This document shows, piece after piece, positions 52,647 to 60,968 of a DNA stretch of 64,000 nucleotides; within the stretch, counting starts at the first letter, position 1, and every line of letters starts with the position of its first letter. This stretch comes from Mesorhizobium sp. (GTDB taxonomy: Bacteria > Pseudomonadota > Alphaproteobacteria > Rhizobiales > Rhizobiaceae), in assembly GCA_004020365.1 (NCBI GenBank), contig SAQR01000007.1:1-64000 (forward strand). The letters are read 5' to 3'. The translations under genes were made by a program, and so were the position numbers. Below the pieces are notes generated by a model. That model was not told the DNA's origin and did not search any database. It was given only the letters and a program-made list of their open reading frames with translations.

Positions 52647-52954
52647 CAGCGCGAACTTGCCTGTTTTGCGCCAGACATCATGCGGCATCACTCCTGAACT
52701 CAGTCTGACATCCATCCGAGCACGACGATTGAGATCGGCCGCACTGCCCGACGCAGTCTAGCAAAACCGCGCCACGCAGAACCTCACACGTTTGGCGTAA
52801 ACGCCGATGATTGGCCTCGCCATTCGGATGAGAGCTGCCGGGAAGCCTCAGAGGCAAACGGCCGGCCACGTCCCAAAGGCCAGGATGACCCTGCTGTCCT
52901 GGTCGTTCAAAGTCGTGCAACTGAGGCGTGGCGCTGGTGACCAAAAACCCTGTG

Positions 52955-54118
52955 ATGACTCGACATTGGACAATCAACGGCCGTTTTCTCGCGCAGCCGA
53001 CCACCGGAGTTCAGCGCTACGCACGCGAGATTGTTTCGGCGCTGGACGCCTTGATCGCGGGCCAGGCTGCCTTGACACGGGATCTGTCGGTCGAGTTGCT
53101 GGTCCCGCCGGGGGCGCTTGACAAATTGCCCCTGGCAGCGATCCGTGTCCGCACTGTCGGCAGCTTTGGCGGGCATTTGTGGGAACAGGCTGTGCTTCCG
53201 GCCCATCTTCGCGGCGGGCTGCTTAACCTCTGCAATACGGGCCCTGTGACGGTTCGTCGGCAGGTGCTGTGCATTCACGACGTCAATACACGGGCATGCC
53301 CGCAGAGCTATTCGTTTCCATTTCGGCTTCTCTACCGCACCCTGGTTCCTGCCTTGGGCCGGGCCGCGCTCAAGATTACGACGGTGTCGAAATACTCTGC
53401 GGGTGAACTGGCGCGCTATGGCGTGTGCCCGGCGGGAAGGATCGAAATTGTAGGCAACGGGCATGAACATGCGTTGCGATGGGCTCCTTGCCACTCAGAA
53501 CAAACACTGGCAGTGGCCGGCCCTGGCACGATCGTCGTGCTTGGCAGTTCCATCCCGCACAAAAATGTCGGCTTGATCATCGGTATGCACGACCGACTTG
53601 CCGCGGCGGGGCTGCAGATTGTTGTTGTGGGCGCATCAACGTCCCGCGTTTTCGCCAGCAGCGGCGACAAGGAGTCGCCGAACGTCATTTGGCTGGGAAG
53701 ACGGTCGGACGCGGAACTCGGCGCGCTTCTGCGCGATTGCCTATGCCTGGCGTTCCCCTCCCTGGTCGAGGGTTTCGGACTGCCGCCCCTCGAAGCCATG
53801 GCACTGGGATGTCCGGTGGTCATGTCGGACCGTGCCAGCCTGCCCGAAATCGGCGGTGATGCGGTTTTGTACGCATCACCTTGCGATGAGAATGCATGGT
53901 TCGATTGTTTCATGCGCCTGGTCCACGAAGCAGGCCTCAGAACCAACTTGATCGCACGCGGTCGCGCCAGGGCGGCGCGATTTCAGTGGGCCGCGTCGGC
54001 TCAGCGCTATCTGGAGCTGATGGCCAGCGTGGATGGACTTCCAGAAGTGTCACCACCGCCGCTTGGGGAAGTCGAACGCAATGCGAATGAGCGACTTGCG
54101 GCGGCCAGCATCATTTGA
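52955..54118 (+). CDS. Glycosyltransferase family 4, paralogue B
   Basis: About 387 residues. It opens RHWTINGRFLAQPTTGVQRY, nearly the same as paralogue A at 48357, and shares CIHDVNTRACPQSY, TTVSKYSAGELARYG, VLGSSIPHKNVGLIIGMHD and the donor motif SLVEGFGLPPLEAMALGCPV (Glu-x7-Glu). It lacks the long N-terminal extension of A. ATG 52955 is the first in frame; GTG 52928 and 52937 are options with poor spacing. Last gene of the polysaccharide cluster on this side. Confidence 0.88.
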   Translation: MTRHWTINGRFLAQPTTGVQRYAREIVSALDALIAGQAALTRDLSVELLVPPGALDKLPLAAIRVRTVGSFGGHLWEQAVLPAHLRGGLLNLCNTGPVTVRRQVLCIHDVNTRACPQSYSFPFRLLYRTLVPALGRAALKITTVSKYSAGELARYGVCPAGRIEIVGNGHEHALRWAPCHSEQTLAVAGPGTIVVLGSSIPHKNVGLIIGMHDRLAAAGLQIVVVGASTSRVFASSGDKESPNVIWLGRRSDAELGALLRDCLCLAFPSLVEGFGLPPLEAMALGCPVVMSDRASLPEIGGDAVLYASPCDENAWFDCFMRLVHEAGLRTNLIARGRARAARFQWAASAQRYLELMASVDGLPEVSPPPLGEVERNANERLAAASII

Positions 54119-54172
54119 GGTCATCTCGATCCTGACGGCATCTGATAGGTTGGATGGCGGAGGCATGAGGCG

Positions 54173-54628
54173 ATGGCGAAAAGAAGTGCGGGCATCCTGC
54201 CTTACCGCAGATCAACCGGCGAATTGCAGGTGCTGCTTGTCCATCCGGGCGGGCCGTTCTGGCAAAACCGCGATCTTGGCGCATGGTCGATTGCAAAGGG
54301 CGAGTATGGTGATGACGAACAGGCGGAAGCTGCGGCGCGTCGCGAATTTGTGGAGGAAACCGGCTGGGAGCTTAAGGGAGCGCTGATTCCGCTGGGGGAA
54401 CTGCGCCAGCCAGGCGGCAAGCTTGTTACGGCCTTCGGCGTCGAAGGCGATTTCGACGCTGGCACCTTGCGCAGCAACATCTTCGAGATGGAATGGCCGC
54501 CGCGCAGCGGTCGCATGCAGACTTTTCCAGAGATCGATCGGGCAGGGTGGTTCGGCTTGGATATGGCTAGGGAAAAGCTGCTTGTCGGCCAGCGGCCTTT
54601 TCTCGACTGGCTTGCGGTGTCTGTCTAG
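54173..54628 (+). CDS. Nudix hydrolase
   Basis: A 151-residue protein with a complete Nudix box. Gly43, Glu49, REFVEETG (57-64) and a hydrophobic residue at 65 match the Gx5Ex7REUxEExGU rule. The N-terminus RSAGILPYRRSTGELQVLLV resembles members acting on (d)NTP or diadenosine-type substrates. It hydrolyses a nucleoside diphosphate linked to another group. ATG 54173 has GAGGCG just upstream. It lies after the last glycosyltransferase and marks the change to housekeeping genes. Confidence 0.92.
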   Translation: MAKRSAGILPYRRSTGELQVLLVHPGGPFWQNRDLGAWSIAKGEYGDDEQAEAAARREFVEETGWELKGALIPLGELRQPGGKLVTAFGVEGDFDAGTLRSNIFEMEWPPRSGRMQTFPEIDRAGWFGLDMAREKLLVGQRPFLDWLAVSV

Positions 54629-54698
54629 ATCGACCCAATGGCCGACCGGCATCTTCAACTGATCATGCTGATCGATAGACGCTGACGATGATCGTATC

Positions 54699-55829
54699 CT
54701 AGGGCACGAAGATAAGGAACAGATAGGCGACAAACACGACGAGATGAACGAGCCCCGTCAGCATCGTTGTTCGGCCCGTCCCAAAGCTCACGATGCTGAT
54801 GGCAAGCGCGAGGATGAGAAGCACGGTATCGCCCGGGCCCAGACCAAGAGTCAGGCTTCGTCCGGTGAGCAGGCTCGCCGCACCGATTGCCGGGATTGTC
54901 AGGCCGATTGTGGCGCAGGCCGAGCCGAGGGCGACATTCAGCCCTCGCTGAAGTTCGTTATTGAGTGCTGCCCGAACCGCCGATACCGCCTCCGGCATAA
55001 GCACAAGCGCAGCGACGAAGAAGCCCACGATTGCGTCCGCCTGGCTAACATGAAGAAACGCCAGCCCATCCTCGATGCTGCCGGCCACCTGCTCGGTCAG
55101 AAGAACGATCCCTGCCAGTCCGATAAATAAAAGGAGCACGCTGGTGGTCACTTTCCCACCCTCAGATACATGCTCCTCATGGTCGGCGCTGGACGTCAGA
55201 TCCTCGATAAAATCGCCCCGTTGGCGCACCATCTGGGCAAAGACGAACGCGCCATAGAGGAGAACTGAAAGGACGCTCACGAATGCGAGTTGCGATGCGG
55301 AGAACGCACCGGGGCTTGTTGCAAGAGTGTAGTTTGGAAGGATCAGCGTCAGAACCGTCAGCGCCATAATGACGGCAAGCGAGGCGCTGGTGCCCTGTCG
55401 TTTGATGTCCTGATATCGATGCTTCAGCCCACCCAGGGTGAGGCAGACCCCGACCACACCAGTGCACACGATCATGACCGTCGAAAACACGGACTCGCGT
55501 GCCAGCGTCGGGTTGTTCTCGCCATGCAGCATCATCGAAACGATGACCGATGCTTCGATGGCCGTCACCGAAAATGTCAACAGCAGCGTGCCATAAGGTT
55601 CACCGAGCCGCCGTGCGACGGCTTCGGCATGTTGCAAAACCACAAACACGGTAGCGAAGATGAAGATAGCGACCACGATCAACGCAAGGATCTTGATCGA
55701 AAGCAGCGAAGGCTCCATCGACGCTGCGCCGAAATGAATTAGCGCGGCCAGGCCCAAGGAACCGATTGGGAACAGATATTGGCCGATCGGTCGTCGATGA
55801 ACAGCCAAGACGGATTTCCTCATCGCCAT
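54699..55829 (-). CDS. Ca2+/H+ (or Na+/H+) antiporter, ChaA type
   Basis: About 376 residues with around eleven membrane segments. The two alpha-repeat motifs of cation/Ca2+ exchangers are present: LTFSVTAIEASVIVSMML (about 84-101) and GFFVAALVLMPEAVSAVRAA (about 268-287), each with the conserved Glu. An acidic loop (SSADHEEHVSEGG) separates the halves. It exports calcium or sodium using the proton gradient. ATG 55829, or the in-frame ATG two codons later. Convergent with the Nudix gene. Confidence 0.9.
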   Translation of the reverse strand: MAMRKSVLAVHRRPIGQYLFPIGSLGLAALIHFGAASMEPSLLSIKILALIVVAIFIFATVFVVLQHAEAVARRLGEPYGTLLLTFSVTAIEASVIVSMMLHGENNPTLARESVFSTVMIVCTGVVGVCLTLGGLKHRYQDIKRQGTSASLAVIMALTVLTLILPNYTLATSPGAFSASQLAFVSVLSVLLYGAFVFAQMVRQRGDFIEDLTSSADHEEHVSEGGKVTTSVLLLFIGLAGIVLLTEQVAGSIEDGLAFLHVSQADAIVGFFVAALVLMPEAVSAVRAALNNELQRGLNVALGSACATIGLTIPAIGAASLLTGRSLTLGLGPGDTVLLILALAISIVSFGTGRTTMLTGLVHLVVFVAYLFLIFVP

Positions 55830-56157
55830 CGCCGGCCGCAGATCGGGTATTACAGAAACTGGCCGAAGCCCATCGTGTCAGTCTACTTGCGGCTGCCGGC
55901 CCGTTCAATGCCGCATATGCGAATCACAATTTAAGCCTTGAGTTTTTGCGCTTGGGGCAATAGCTAGGTGCTGCCAGGCCGGGCCCCTCTGGCAGTCCAT
56001 CAGGACTGCGATGTCGGACTGGAATTCCAATCCGGGTGGCCTGGCTTTGCGTTTTCTTCAGCTGTAGCGGCATTTCTCTTGTCATACGCGGTGTCCGCGT
56101 TGCTCTACGGTATGCTCGCAAGCCCGTGTCACCCCTAGCTGAACGCAAGGGTGCCAT
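55830..56157. other. Divergent intergenic region before the TerC-family gene
   Basis: About 330 bases. No gene seen. I looked for a yybP-ykoY manganese riboswitch, common before TerC/YjbE-type genes, and did not find its conserved GGGGAGUAG-type element in a convincing form. AT-rich stretches near 55915-55960 may hold a promoter. Confidence 0.5.
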
Positions 56158-56814
56158 ATGACAGAGTTTTTTAGTCCCGAAGCAATGACCGCTCTCCTGC
56201 AGGTCATCATGATCGACCTGGTGCTGGCCGGCGACAATGCCATCGTTATCGGCCTTGCCGCGGCCGGACTACCCAAAGAGCAGCGCAGAAACGCAATCGT
56301 CGTCGGCATAATCGCGGCGGCCGTTCTGCGCATCGGCTTTGCCGCCGCGACAACGCAACTCCTGCAGGTCGTCGGGTTGCTGTTCGCCGGCGGCATATTG
56401 CTGTTGTGGGTGTGCTGGAAGATGTGGCGCGAACTCCGGCAAAACCATGCGCAGGAAACACAGGCGATCGAAGCGCTTTCGGAAAGTGACGTCGACCACG
56501 ACGGCATCGTAGCTGGCAAGGCTCCACGCAAGACCCTGGCGCAGGCAACCTGGCAGATCATCATCGCCGACGTCTCGATGTCGCTCGACAATGTCCTGGC
56601 GGTAGCGGGTGCTGCGCGCGAACATCCAAACGTGCTGATCTTCGGTCTTGTCCTCTCCGTCGCGCTGATGGGCATCGCTGCAAACCTCATTGCCAATCTG
56701 CTTCAGAAGCATCGCTGGATCGCCTATGTCGGGCTGGTGATCATCCTCTACGTAGCTGGCGACATGATCTATCGTGGTGCGCTTGAACTTCTGCCTCACG
56801 TTCCGGGCGCGTGA
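56158..56814 (+). CDS. TerC/YjbE-family integral membrane protein
   Basis: A 218-residue protein with about seven membrane segments and two repeat halves. Each half carries the acidic signature of the family: IDLVLAGDNAIVIGLAA (19-35) and IADVSMSLDNVLAVAGAA (about 140-157). TerC-group proteins are linked to tellurite resistance and to manganese export during secretion. The gene stands alone, with a strong hairpin after its stop. Substrate is inferred by family only. Confidence 0.92.
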   Translation: MTEFFSPEAMTALLQVIMIDLVLAGDNAIVIGLAAAGLPKEQRRNAIVVGIIAAAVLRIGFAAATTQLLQVVGLLFAGGILLLWVCWKMWRELRQNHAQETQAIEALSESDVDHDGIVAGKAPRKTLAQATWQIIIADVSMSLDNVLAVAGAAREHPNVLIFGLVLSVALMGIAANLIANLLQKHRWIAYVGLVIILYVAGDMIYRGALELLPHVPGA

Positions 56815-56829
56815 GACGCAAAAGATGGC

Positions 56830-56855
56830 CGGCCGGAACGACGTCGTTTCGGCCG
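56830..56855. terminator. Bidirectional hairpin terminator candidate
   Basis: CGGCCGGAACGAC pairs with GTCGTTTCGGCCG over 13 positions with one G-T wobble. It lies between the convergent TerC and site-2 protease genes, 15 bases after the TerC stop. No T-run follows, so termination strength is uncertain. Confidence 0.55.
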
Positions 56856-56900
56856 ATGTCTGCCCTAATGCGGTAGGGCAGTGGAAAGAAACCCTCGTGC

Positions 56901-58031
56901 TCAGATCCGTGTGAATCGCGGCTTGGCCTCACGCAAACGGCCAAATCGGAAGGCATCTGACACGGCTGAGCGGATCATGAGCATCTCGCCTATGGTTTCG
57001 TGTGTCATGAGCCCGACCAGCCGGTCGGAATTGTCCACGACGGCGACAGCAGGCACATCTGCCTGCTGCATCAGCCGCAGGCTTTCCTCGAGACTTTTGC
57101 GGTAATGTATTTTCGGGATATCGCGCCGCATTGCGCTCGCGACCGGTGCGGCGGGTCCCTTTTCCTTCAATGTCCGGATCATGTCGTTGCGTGTCACCAA
57201 TCCTTCAAGGTGGCCAGTGGCGTCGATGACAGGGAAGTCGTGCTGCGTGGTCGCGAGCAGCATCTCGATTGCCTCGTTGAGCGTCGCCGAGCGATCCAGC
57301 CGGGCGAACTCGGTGATCATCACATCCGCGACGAGGACGCTTGTGGCTACCTCGCGGATCTGCGCGTTTTGCGCTTCTGCTGCCGCGGCGAGATAGACGA
57401 AGATGCCGATGAAGATCAGCAGCGGGTTGTAGAACAGCCCAAGGAAACCGAAGACGAAGGCCAATCCTTGGCCGATCGTGGCGGCGATCTGGGTCGCGCG
57501 CGACCACGAGAGGCGGGCGGCGAGGGCGGCGCGAAGGATACGGCCGCCATCCATCGGGAAGGCCGGGATCATATTGAAAAGGACCAAGAAGACGTTGACC
57601 CCGGCAAGCCTGGCGAGAAAACTCATACGCGGATCCTCGATCCCGGCCATCTGTTCGGCACCCGCCGACCCGCCGAGCAGGACGAAGATCAGCGCGGCGA
57701 TCGCGACATTGACCAATGGCCCGGCGACGGCGATCACGAACTCCTGCCCCGGCTCTTCGGGCATGCGTTCGAGCCTGGCGACGCCGCCGATCGGGAAAAG
57801 CGTAATGTCCGGCGTGCTGATGCCGAAAAACCGTGCGGCGGCGATGTGGCCGAACTCATGCAGGACCACGCAGGCAAAAACCGCAATGATGAAGGCAACG
57901 CCTTGCCAGGCCGCCGGCGTGCCGCCGATCTGATAGTGCGTCAGCCAGATCCAGACGAGCAGAAGCAGGAAGGTAAAGTGAACGCGCACGGTGGTGCCGG
58001 CGATCGTCCCAAGATTCAGCGACCAACCCAA
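56901..58031 (-). CDS. Site-2 protease family (M50) membrane protease with two CBS domains
   Basis: About 376 residues. Zinc-binding HEFGH is at 58-62 in a membrane segment. The second metal motif is NMIPAFPMDGG (Asp ligand), so all catalytic residues are present. About six membrane segments are followed by a C-terminal pair of CBS domains (about 235-355: VADVMITEFARL, DVPAVAVVDNSDRLVGLMT). Members cut membrane-bound substrates; the CBS pair may sense adenine nucleotides. No ATG fits: TTG 58031 with GGAG nine bases upstream gives the normal family N-terminus, while TTG 58088 is the longer option. Confidence 0.9.
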   Translation of the reverse strand: MGWSLNLGTIAGTTVRVHFTFLLLLVWIWLTHYQIGGTPAAWQGVAFIIAVFACVVLHEFGHIAAARFFGISTPDITLFPIGGVARLERMPEEPGQEFVIAVAGPLVNVAIAALIFVLLGGSAGAEQMAGIEDPRMSFLARLAGVNVFLVLFNMIPAFPMDGGRILRAALAARLSWSRATQIAATIGQGLAFVFGFLGLFYNPLLIFIGIFVYLAAAAEAQNAQIREVATSVLVADVMITEFARLDRSATLNEAIEMLLATTQHDFPVIDATGHLEGLVTRNDMIRTLKEKGPAAPVASAMRRDIPKIHYRKSLEESLRLMQQADVPAVAVVDNSDRLVGLMTHETIGEMLMIRSAVSDAFRFGRLREAKPRFTRI

Positions 58032-58314
58032 ATCCGTCCACTCCGAGAGGCCCCGCCTTCGCAACAGGCTTTGGCAGGATGCTTGCAATCGTTCAAGAAC
58101 ATCAGGTGCTCAAGCTCATCGTCTGCGACCAAGGGCTGCCCGGCCGCAAGATGCCCGTCACAAGAAGAGCTTATCACGACATTATACTCCGGTGAGCGTC
58201 CGCGCCTGCACAATGATTTCGCCCGCCGCGCCTTTTTCGGCGCTGAAAGATACGGTGGTTCGGTGCGTCATCCATGGATTTGCTCCTGAACCTTGCTCCG
58301 GCGGGGCGCCAGCG

Positions 58315-58752
58315 TCAGTGGGCAGTCTGCGAATGCTCGCCACCCGGCTTCGAGATATCGCTTAAAGCCTCTCCCGCTTCTGCCGCTTCGGCTTTGGTCG
58401 CGAGATCACTGAGCGAGACGATGCCGACGAGCCTCTTGTCGCGGTTCAGGACCGGGAGCCGACGCACCTGCAGGTCACCCATGTTCTCAAGCACATGCTC
58501 GACGTCTTCATCATCGAAGCAATATTTGACCTCCGGGCTCATGACATCACGCACTTTCGTGTCAGGCCCCTTACCCTGTGCTACGCCGCGGATCGCGATA
58601 TCCCGATCGGTGATCATCCCGACCAGCCGGTCGTGGTCGCCCACGGGCATCACTCCGGCGTCAAGCCTGCCCATGGTCTCAGCTACTTGGCGAATGGACT
58701 GTTCAGGGTTAGCGATCTCGACATTCCTCGTCATGCAGTTGCCGACCTTCAT
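58315..58752 (-). CDS. CBS-domain protein
   Basis: A 145-residue protein made almost only of two CBS domains: VGNCMTRNVEIANPEQSI with VGMITDRDIAIR, and VRDVMSPEVKYCFDDED with LVGIVSLSDLA. Such stand-alone pairs bind AMP/ATP or related ligands and modulate partners, often under energy stress. ATG 58752 has AGGGAGA about seven bases upstream. It lies close to the CBS-bearing protease gene in the same direction. Confidence 0.93.
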   Translation of the reverse strand: MKVGNCMTRNVEIANPEQSIRQVAETMGRLDAGVMPVGDHDRLVGMITDRDIAIRGVAQGKGPDTKVRDVMSPEVKYCFDDEDVEHVLENMGDLQVRRLPVLNRDKRLVGIVSLSDLATKAEAAEAGEALSDISKPGGEHSQTAH

Positions 58753-59020
58753 GGCAATCTCCCTTCATCTTTGCGAAGCCCCGCCGCGATACGGTGTTGA
58801 TGACCAATCAACGAAGTTTTCGGCGGTAACGTTCCCTCGAAATGTGGATTGAATGGCCGGCACAGGTTTTCACCTGGCCAGGGTGGGCTGGCAAAGCCTG
58901 CGTTGCGGGAATCCTTGACTTTATGTCGAACCCAACGATCGCGCGCTCCAATGCGCTTGCCGCCGTTGGAACCGCGATGGGCGATACGACGTTCCAGGAG
59001 ATAGGCCACGGAGAAGTCGA

Positions 59021-59431
59021 ATGCAGCCCTTAGCCGCAAATCCCGCCAGCCGTCCCGGCGCGCTTACGATTACCCCGTTCAATGGAACCGTGACAGTCAG
59101 GTTCTCCGACGCGATTATTGCCTCAACCGAGCGGGCAAAAGTGGTCCACGAAGATGGGCGCGATCCCGTCTTCTACATCCCCTTCGAGGATATCTATTTC
59201 GACCTTCTGGAGAAAACGAACACCACAACGCACTCCCCGCTGAAGGGCACGGCGAGTTACTGGCGGGTCCACGCGGTCGGCGGAGCAGCTGACGACTTCA
59301 TGTGGGCCTACGAGACGCCCGACACGCCGGCATCGGCGATCGCCCGCCATGGCGCCTTCGATCCCGACAAGGCGCGGATCGATGCCGATCCTGCCGAGGA
59401 CAAGCGAGATACGCCTCACATTCCCGAATAG
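59021..59431 (+). CDS. DUF427-domain protein
   Basis: A 136-residue soluble protein with the DUF427 pattern: GTVTVRFSDAIIASTERAKVV, YIPFEDIYFDLL, HSPLKGTASYW and FMWAYETP. Function of the family is not settled. ATG 59021 has GGAG at good spacing. It is convergent with the HD-domain gene, 48 bases apart. Confidence 0.9.
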   Translation: MQPLAANPASRPGALTITPFNGTVTVRFSDAIIASTERAKVVHEDGRDPVFYIPFEDIYFDLLEKTNTTTHSPLKGTASYWRVHAVGGAADDFMWAYETPDTPASAIARHGAFDPDKARIDADPAEDKRDTPHIPE

Positions 59432-59478
59432 AGCCTCGCTTGAAATTCCCGCATCGGCCGATCACGCCAATCTTTCAG

Positions 59479-59895
59479 TCATTCGGAAAATTCGTCGTCG
59501 AGGACCCGCAGTCCGTCTTCAAATTTCGATGTTGGCGCGCCAATCTGCTGTGCCTGCCATAGATTGTCGGCAAGATCTGCGCGCTTGACCGGCAGCGCCA
59601 ACGGGTTGGCTGCTGCTCTGCGCACGAAAGCCAGGTCGTCCTCGTCCGGCCTGCGTGTCATCGCATCGACTGCCGATATGATGGATGTTCCGAAACCAGC
59701 CGCCTCGAGCCGGTCACGATCCCAATCGTCGCTTTTCTCAAGAACGTCGTGAAGGTAGGCGACGGCCTTCTGGTCGAGCGTTTCGACGGCGTCAACGACC
59801 CGGCGGCAGTGTTCGATATACGGCCGTCCGGTCTTGTCCGTCTGCCCGGCATGAGCTTGCTCGGCGATTTTTGCCGCGCGGTAAAGGAAGCTCAC
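59479..59895 (-). CDS. HD-domain phosphohydrolase (short Mesh1/SpoT-like)
   Basis: About 138 residues. It has the HD-family order AHAGQTDKTGRPYIEHCRRV, then AYLHDVLEKSDDWDRD (metal-binding HD) and VKRADLADNLWQA near the C-terminus, as in the hydrolase domain of SpoT-like proteins. It may hydrolyse (p)ppGpp or another nucleotide. GTG 59895 with AAGGA upstream gives this length; the frame extends to 59955. Confidence 0.85.
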   Translation of the reverse strand: MSFLYRAAKIAEQAHAGQTDKTGRPYIEHCRRVVDAVETLDQKAVAYLHDVLEKSDDWDRDRLEAAGFGTSIISAVDAMTRRPDEDDLAFVRRAAANPLALPVKRADLADNLWQAQQIGAPTSKFEDGLRVLDDEFSE

Positions 59896-60043
59896 TGCTT
59901 CGATCCTTGCTGGCCTATGTGATGATGCAACCGGCCTTGTTCCGGTCCACAACATGCCTCACCGAACGCGCGACGATTGCCTGAAGTTCCAGAGAATGGG
60001 CAAGGCTCCGGCGCCGAAGCATCTCTAGCGCCGCGAGGCTACT

Positions 60044-60310
60044 TTATAGCTTGCCGCCGCCCTGGTCGCGGGACGCTCCATCGACAATGCCGGAATTGGG
60101 GCCGGAATTGGGCAGAATTCCAAAATCCTGCGACTTGGCACCTTGTGCGGCCGTCAAAAATCCGTCCGCGTGGAGACCGCGCCGCAGCAACTCTCTCACG
60201 GCCGCCGAGCGGCTTGGCATGCGCCTTTCGAAGCGCCAGTTTTCCAACGCAGCCAATTCGTCCGACGTCAGCATGATCTGCAGTCGTTCGGGTCTTTCCA
60301 ACTCGGCCAT
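60044..60310 (-). CDS. Ribbon-helix-helix DNA-binding protein
   Basis: About 88 residues. The N-terminal part (9-44) has the RHH pattern ERLQIMLTSDELAALENWRF followed by MPSRSAAVRELLRRGL: a beta strand, then two helices. Such proteins usually repress their own or nearby genes. The C-terminus is disordered. ATG 60310 has GGTGGAGG upstream. No toxin partner is adjacent, so an antitoxin role is unsupported. Confidence 0.8.
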   Translation of the reverse strand: MAELERPERLQIMLTSDELAALENWRFERRMPSRSAAVRELLRRGLHADGFLTAAQGAKSQDFGILPNSGPNSGIVDGASRDQGGGKL

Positions 60311-60558
60311 TTCTGCCTCCACCGCTCAAAGTTAGTATTTATCTAAGAACTAGGAAACACCTCAACGGGCGTCAAGACCGGTTAATTAGCCATTGGCGTG
60401 AAAGGATGTCAGCTACGGCAAGGCGTCGATTATGCAGTCTTTGTCTTATGCTAAATCCTTGATTTTGTGAGTAATTTTATAGATTCTGCTTGCTATTCGG
60501 ATCGATACGGCTCATGCTGATCACGAGGGACAAACCGCTCCTGAAAAGAGGGTTTTCC

Positions 60559-60900
60559 ATGCGCTTCGGTTACTCGGCTCATTTGTGTCAAGACGTTAAC
60601 CTCCAGGTTTGGGCAGCCGCCCGGAGCAAGGGGATACTCAATGTCACTGCGGTGGCCGAGGCCGTGCGGCTGCGAAACCTCGGAGAAAACGTTGCGCTTG
60701 AAGACGTCGAATGCCTGGTGTTGCAAGCTGCCCAGTTCTACGGGGCGGCGATGGAATTCGACAGCCTGACCGTGTTTGAACCAGGTAGCGTCCATCGGCA
60801 CTCGGTTGGCTGCGATGCCCTGCCTGGTAGAGGCGACGTCGATGTTTTGGACGACAGGGCTGTTTCGCCCTATCTTCGCCCGCCGGACCAAACGCAATAG
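60559..60900 (+). CDS. Small conserved-looking hypothetical protein
   Basis: About 113 residues beginning MRFGYSAHLCQDVNLQVWAA. The middle (RLRNLGENVALEDVECLVLQ and AAQFYGAAMEFD) looks like a small helical domain seen in rhizobial hypothetical proteins. ATG 60559 has AGAGGG seven bases upstream. The frame opens to 60490 upstream. Function unknown; convergent with the histidine kinase gene. Confidence 0.7.
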   Translation: MRFGYSAHLCQDVNLQVWAAARSKGILNVTAVAEAVRLRNLGENVALEDVECLVLQAAQFYGAAMEFDSLTVFEPGSVHRHSVGCDALPGRGDVDVLDDRAVSPYLRPPDQTQ

Positions 60901-60968
60901 GTCTGGCCGAACATTAGCACGGTCGGTCGCGGGGAAGGGCTCAGCTTTACGAGCGCGGCGAAGTTCTT

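Noticed and set aside
55970-56157. yybP-ykoY manganese riboswitch before the TerC-family gene
   Set aside because: Expected from family habit, but the conserved core sequence was not found.
57000-58289. 429-codon open frame on the plus strand
   Set aside because: It is opposite the site-2 protease gene, is extremely rich in Arg, Asp and Gly, and lacks any motif; a shadow frame.
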